Below, one piece after another: positions 6,373 through 7,305 of a DNA stretch of 7,305 nt. The notes under the pieces are model-generated. The model searched no databases and was not told the origin of the DNA. It worked only from the letters and a program-made list of their open reading frames with translations. The position numbers and the translations under genes are program-made. Position 1 is the stretch's first letter, and every line of letters starts with the position of its first letter. This DNA comes from an uncultured Verrucomicrobiae bacterium (lineage in GTDB: Bacteria; Verrucomicrobiota; Verrucomicrobiia; Verrucomicrobiales; DEV007): positions 1 through 7,305 of the forward strand of contig CALDKL010000774.1 of the NCBI GenBank assembly GCA_937898895.1, read 5' to 3'.

Positions 6373-7119
6373 ATGAAAAACGAAAACCTCCTCCAAAAAG
6401 AAGCCGCCATGATGAAGCTGGAGAACCTCATTCGCGAACGCGAAGGAGTCTCCACCCGTGAGTTTCCCGTTCCCGTCAAGGAACTGCTCGCACGCTATGA
6501 GCAGCTCTACACCGGCGCGATCAGCGACGTGCTGCGCGAGTTCTGCCTGCTCGACCAGGCCCTGCCGGGCCACCTGCGCCCGCTGCGCGACAGCGATGTC
6601 GTGGCCGGCATCGCCTTCACCGTGAAAAGCGCGCCGAACGTGAAGATCACCGGCGAGATGACCTTCCGCACGCAGATGCTCGACGAGATGGGCGCGGACA
6701 CCTTCGTGGTCTGGGACACTTCCAACGACGAGAAAGCCACCCTCTGGGGCGGCGTGATGACCGCGACCGCTTACGGCAAGGGGGTGAAGGCCGCGTGCAT
6801 CGACGGCGGCATCCGCGACACCCGGCAAATCCTCGAGAAGCCCTTCCCGGTGTATTACAAACACCGCATTCCGAATGGCTCGCTCGGTCGCTGCCTCATC
6901 ACACACTATCAGATCCCCATCAAGATCGGCGACGTCGTCATCAAGCCCGGAGACGTGATTTTCGCCGACCTCGACGGCGTGGTCTGTGTGCCGCGCGACA
7001 TCGCCTACGAGGTGCTCGTGCGCGCCGAGGAGATCCTCGCCAACGAGAAGCAGATCTTCGGATGGGTCGCCGAAGGCCAGAGCATCCACGAGATCACCGA
7101 GAAAGGCGGGTATTTCTGA
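6373..7119 (+). CDS. RraA-like / HMG-aldolase family protein (probable keto-acid aldolase or decarboxylase)
   Basis: A 248-residue cytoplasmic protein. The open frame extends back to 6088, but that part is a shadow of the GH5 gene; the ATG at 6373, 11 bases after the GH5 stop, fits operon spacing. An in-frame alternative at 6409 would remove 12 residues. The family core is clear: TGAISDVLREF near residue 50, Gly126-Gly127, then after exactly 20 residues Arg148-Asp149 in IDGGIRD, and FADLDGVVCVP toward the C-terminus. In class II HMG/CHA aldolases the G-x20-R-D arrangement binds the keto acid and, through Asp, a divalent metal. The name dimethylmenaquinone methyltransferase seen in older annotation is wrong for this fold. 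RraA of E. coli inhibits RNase E, but catabolic neighbours here argue for cleavage or decarboxylation of a sugar-derived keto acid (inference). Gln152 stands where many aldolases have Glu or Asp. It is longer than E. coli RraA and closer in size to HMG aldolases. Confidence 0.88.
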   Translation: MKNENLLQKEAAMMKLENLIREREGVSTREFPVPVKELLARYEQLYTGAISDVLREFCLLDQALPGHLRPLRDSDVVAGIAFTVKSAPNVKITGEMTFRTQMLDEMGADTFVVWDTSNDEKATLWGGVMTATAYGKGVKAACIDGGIRDTRQILEKPFPVYYKHRIPNGSLGRCLITHYQIPIKIGDVVIKPGDVIFADLDGVVCVPRDIAYEVLVRAEEILANEKQIFGWVAEGQSIHEITEKGGYF

Positions 7120-7156
7120 TCCCCGGTGCGAGGTGCCCCAAAAATCGTGAATGGCC

Positions 7157-7284
7157 AACCACAGAAAACACCGAAGACACGGAATCAGAGAGAAGAGAGA
7201 GATTGGGTGTGTTCACTCATTGAGTGATTTTCAATTTCGCTGCATTTCCTTGATTTGTCGGTGTATTCGGTGTGTTCCGTGGTT
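7157..7284. repeat. Long imperfect inverted repeat (TTENTEDTES-type intergenic element)
   Basis: Bases 7157-7183 and the reverse complement of 7258-7284 agree at 23 of 27 positions (both begin AACCAC and share ACACCGAA). They enclose 74 bases containing a purine-rich run (7186-7202) and a small palindrome. Read on the + strand in one frame, the left arm encodes TTENTEDTES, a peptide familiar from spurious ORFs predicted on interspersed non-coding repeats in Verrucomicrobia, Planctomycetes and other bacteria (from general knowledge). Function is unknown; the position just after an operon would fit mRNA 3'-end folding or a mobile palindromic element. No U-tract follows, so it is not a standard intrinsic terminator. 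Confidence 0.75.
7214..7226. repeat. Short palindrome inside the 3' inverted repeat
   Basis: CACTCA at 7214-7219 is mirrored by TGAGTG at 7221-7226 around a single central T. As RNA it would form a 5-bp stem with a 3-base loop at most. It sits in the unpaired centre of the longer repeat 7157-7284. Confidence 0.4.
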
Positions 7285-7305
7285 CCCCAACTTCGGATTC
7301 AGGAT

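Larger units (their letters stand above)
7120..7305. other. Non-coding region after the operon
   Basis: No convincing gene is seen. Base composition is clearly more AT-rich than in the coding part, especially 7185-7275. The region holds the inverted repeat 7157-7284. No hairpin plus T-run terminator is visible between the RraA-like stop and the repeat. Confidence 0.6.

Noticed and set aside
7120..7156. Intrinsic terminator after the RraA-like gene
   Set aside because: GGTGCGAGGTGCC looks symmetric but is a direct, not inverted, repeat, and only a short A-run follows; no stem plus T-run is present.
6795..7223. 142-codon + strand frame ending in TTENTEDTES
   Set aside because: Its first part is a shadow of the RraA-like gene and its end is translated repeat DNA; treated as the intergenic repeat instead.
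1..7305. CRISPR array, tRNA, rRNA or insertion sequence
   Set aside because: No regularly spaced repeats, cloverleaf-like segments, rRNA sequence or transposase were seen on either strand.

Overview
The window carries seven protein-coding genes, all on the + strand and packed nearly end to end (gaps of 0 to 33 bases, two stop/start overlaps of the ATGA type). This looks like one transcription unit entered in its middle: the first gene is cut by the left edge, and the last one ends at 7119. About 185 bases of non-coding DNA with a long inverted repeat follow. The DNA is GC-rich, so many long but meaningless ORFs appear on the opposite strand. The gene mix, the secreted Tat and Sec hydrolases, the mostly absent Shine-Dalgarno sites, and a 3' repeat whose translation reads TTENTEDTES all suggest a member of the Verrucomicrobia (perhaps Opitutaceae) or a related PVC-group bacterium. 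This placement is inference; there is no rRNA or marker gene here.

Layout: (1) 1-278, C-terminus of an enolase-superfamily sugar-acid dehydratase-like protein. (2) 295-315, a possible six-codon leader ORF with its own ribosome site, whose stop overlaps the next start. (3) 312-1052, an SDR dehydrogenase. (4) 1074-1595, a 173-residue protein of unknown function. (5) 1592-3199, a Tat-exported GH20-like glycosidase. (6) 3219-4484, an MFS transporter of anion-symporter character. (7) 4481-6361, a secreted GH5 enzyme with an Fn3-like domain and an unassigned C-terminal domain. (8) 6373-7119, an RraA-like/HMG-aldolase-family protein. (9) 7120-7305, non-coding, with an imperfect inverted repeat (arms 23/27 identical).

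How the genes may work together (inference): GH5 and GH20-like enzymes outside the cytoplasm would release sugars or sugar acids from a glycan. The MFS carrier would import them. The SDR would oxidise, the enolase-superfamily enzyme would dehydrate, and the RraA-like protein would cleave or decarboxylate the resulting keto acid. This would be a compact glycan-to-keto-acid catabolic operon with a non-standard final aldolase and one orphan protein. The real substrate cannot be read from the sequence.
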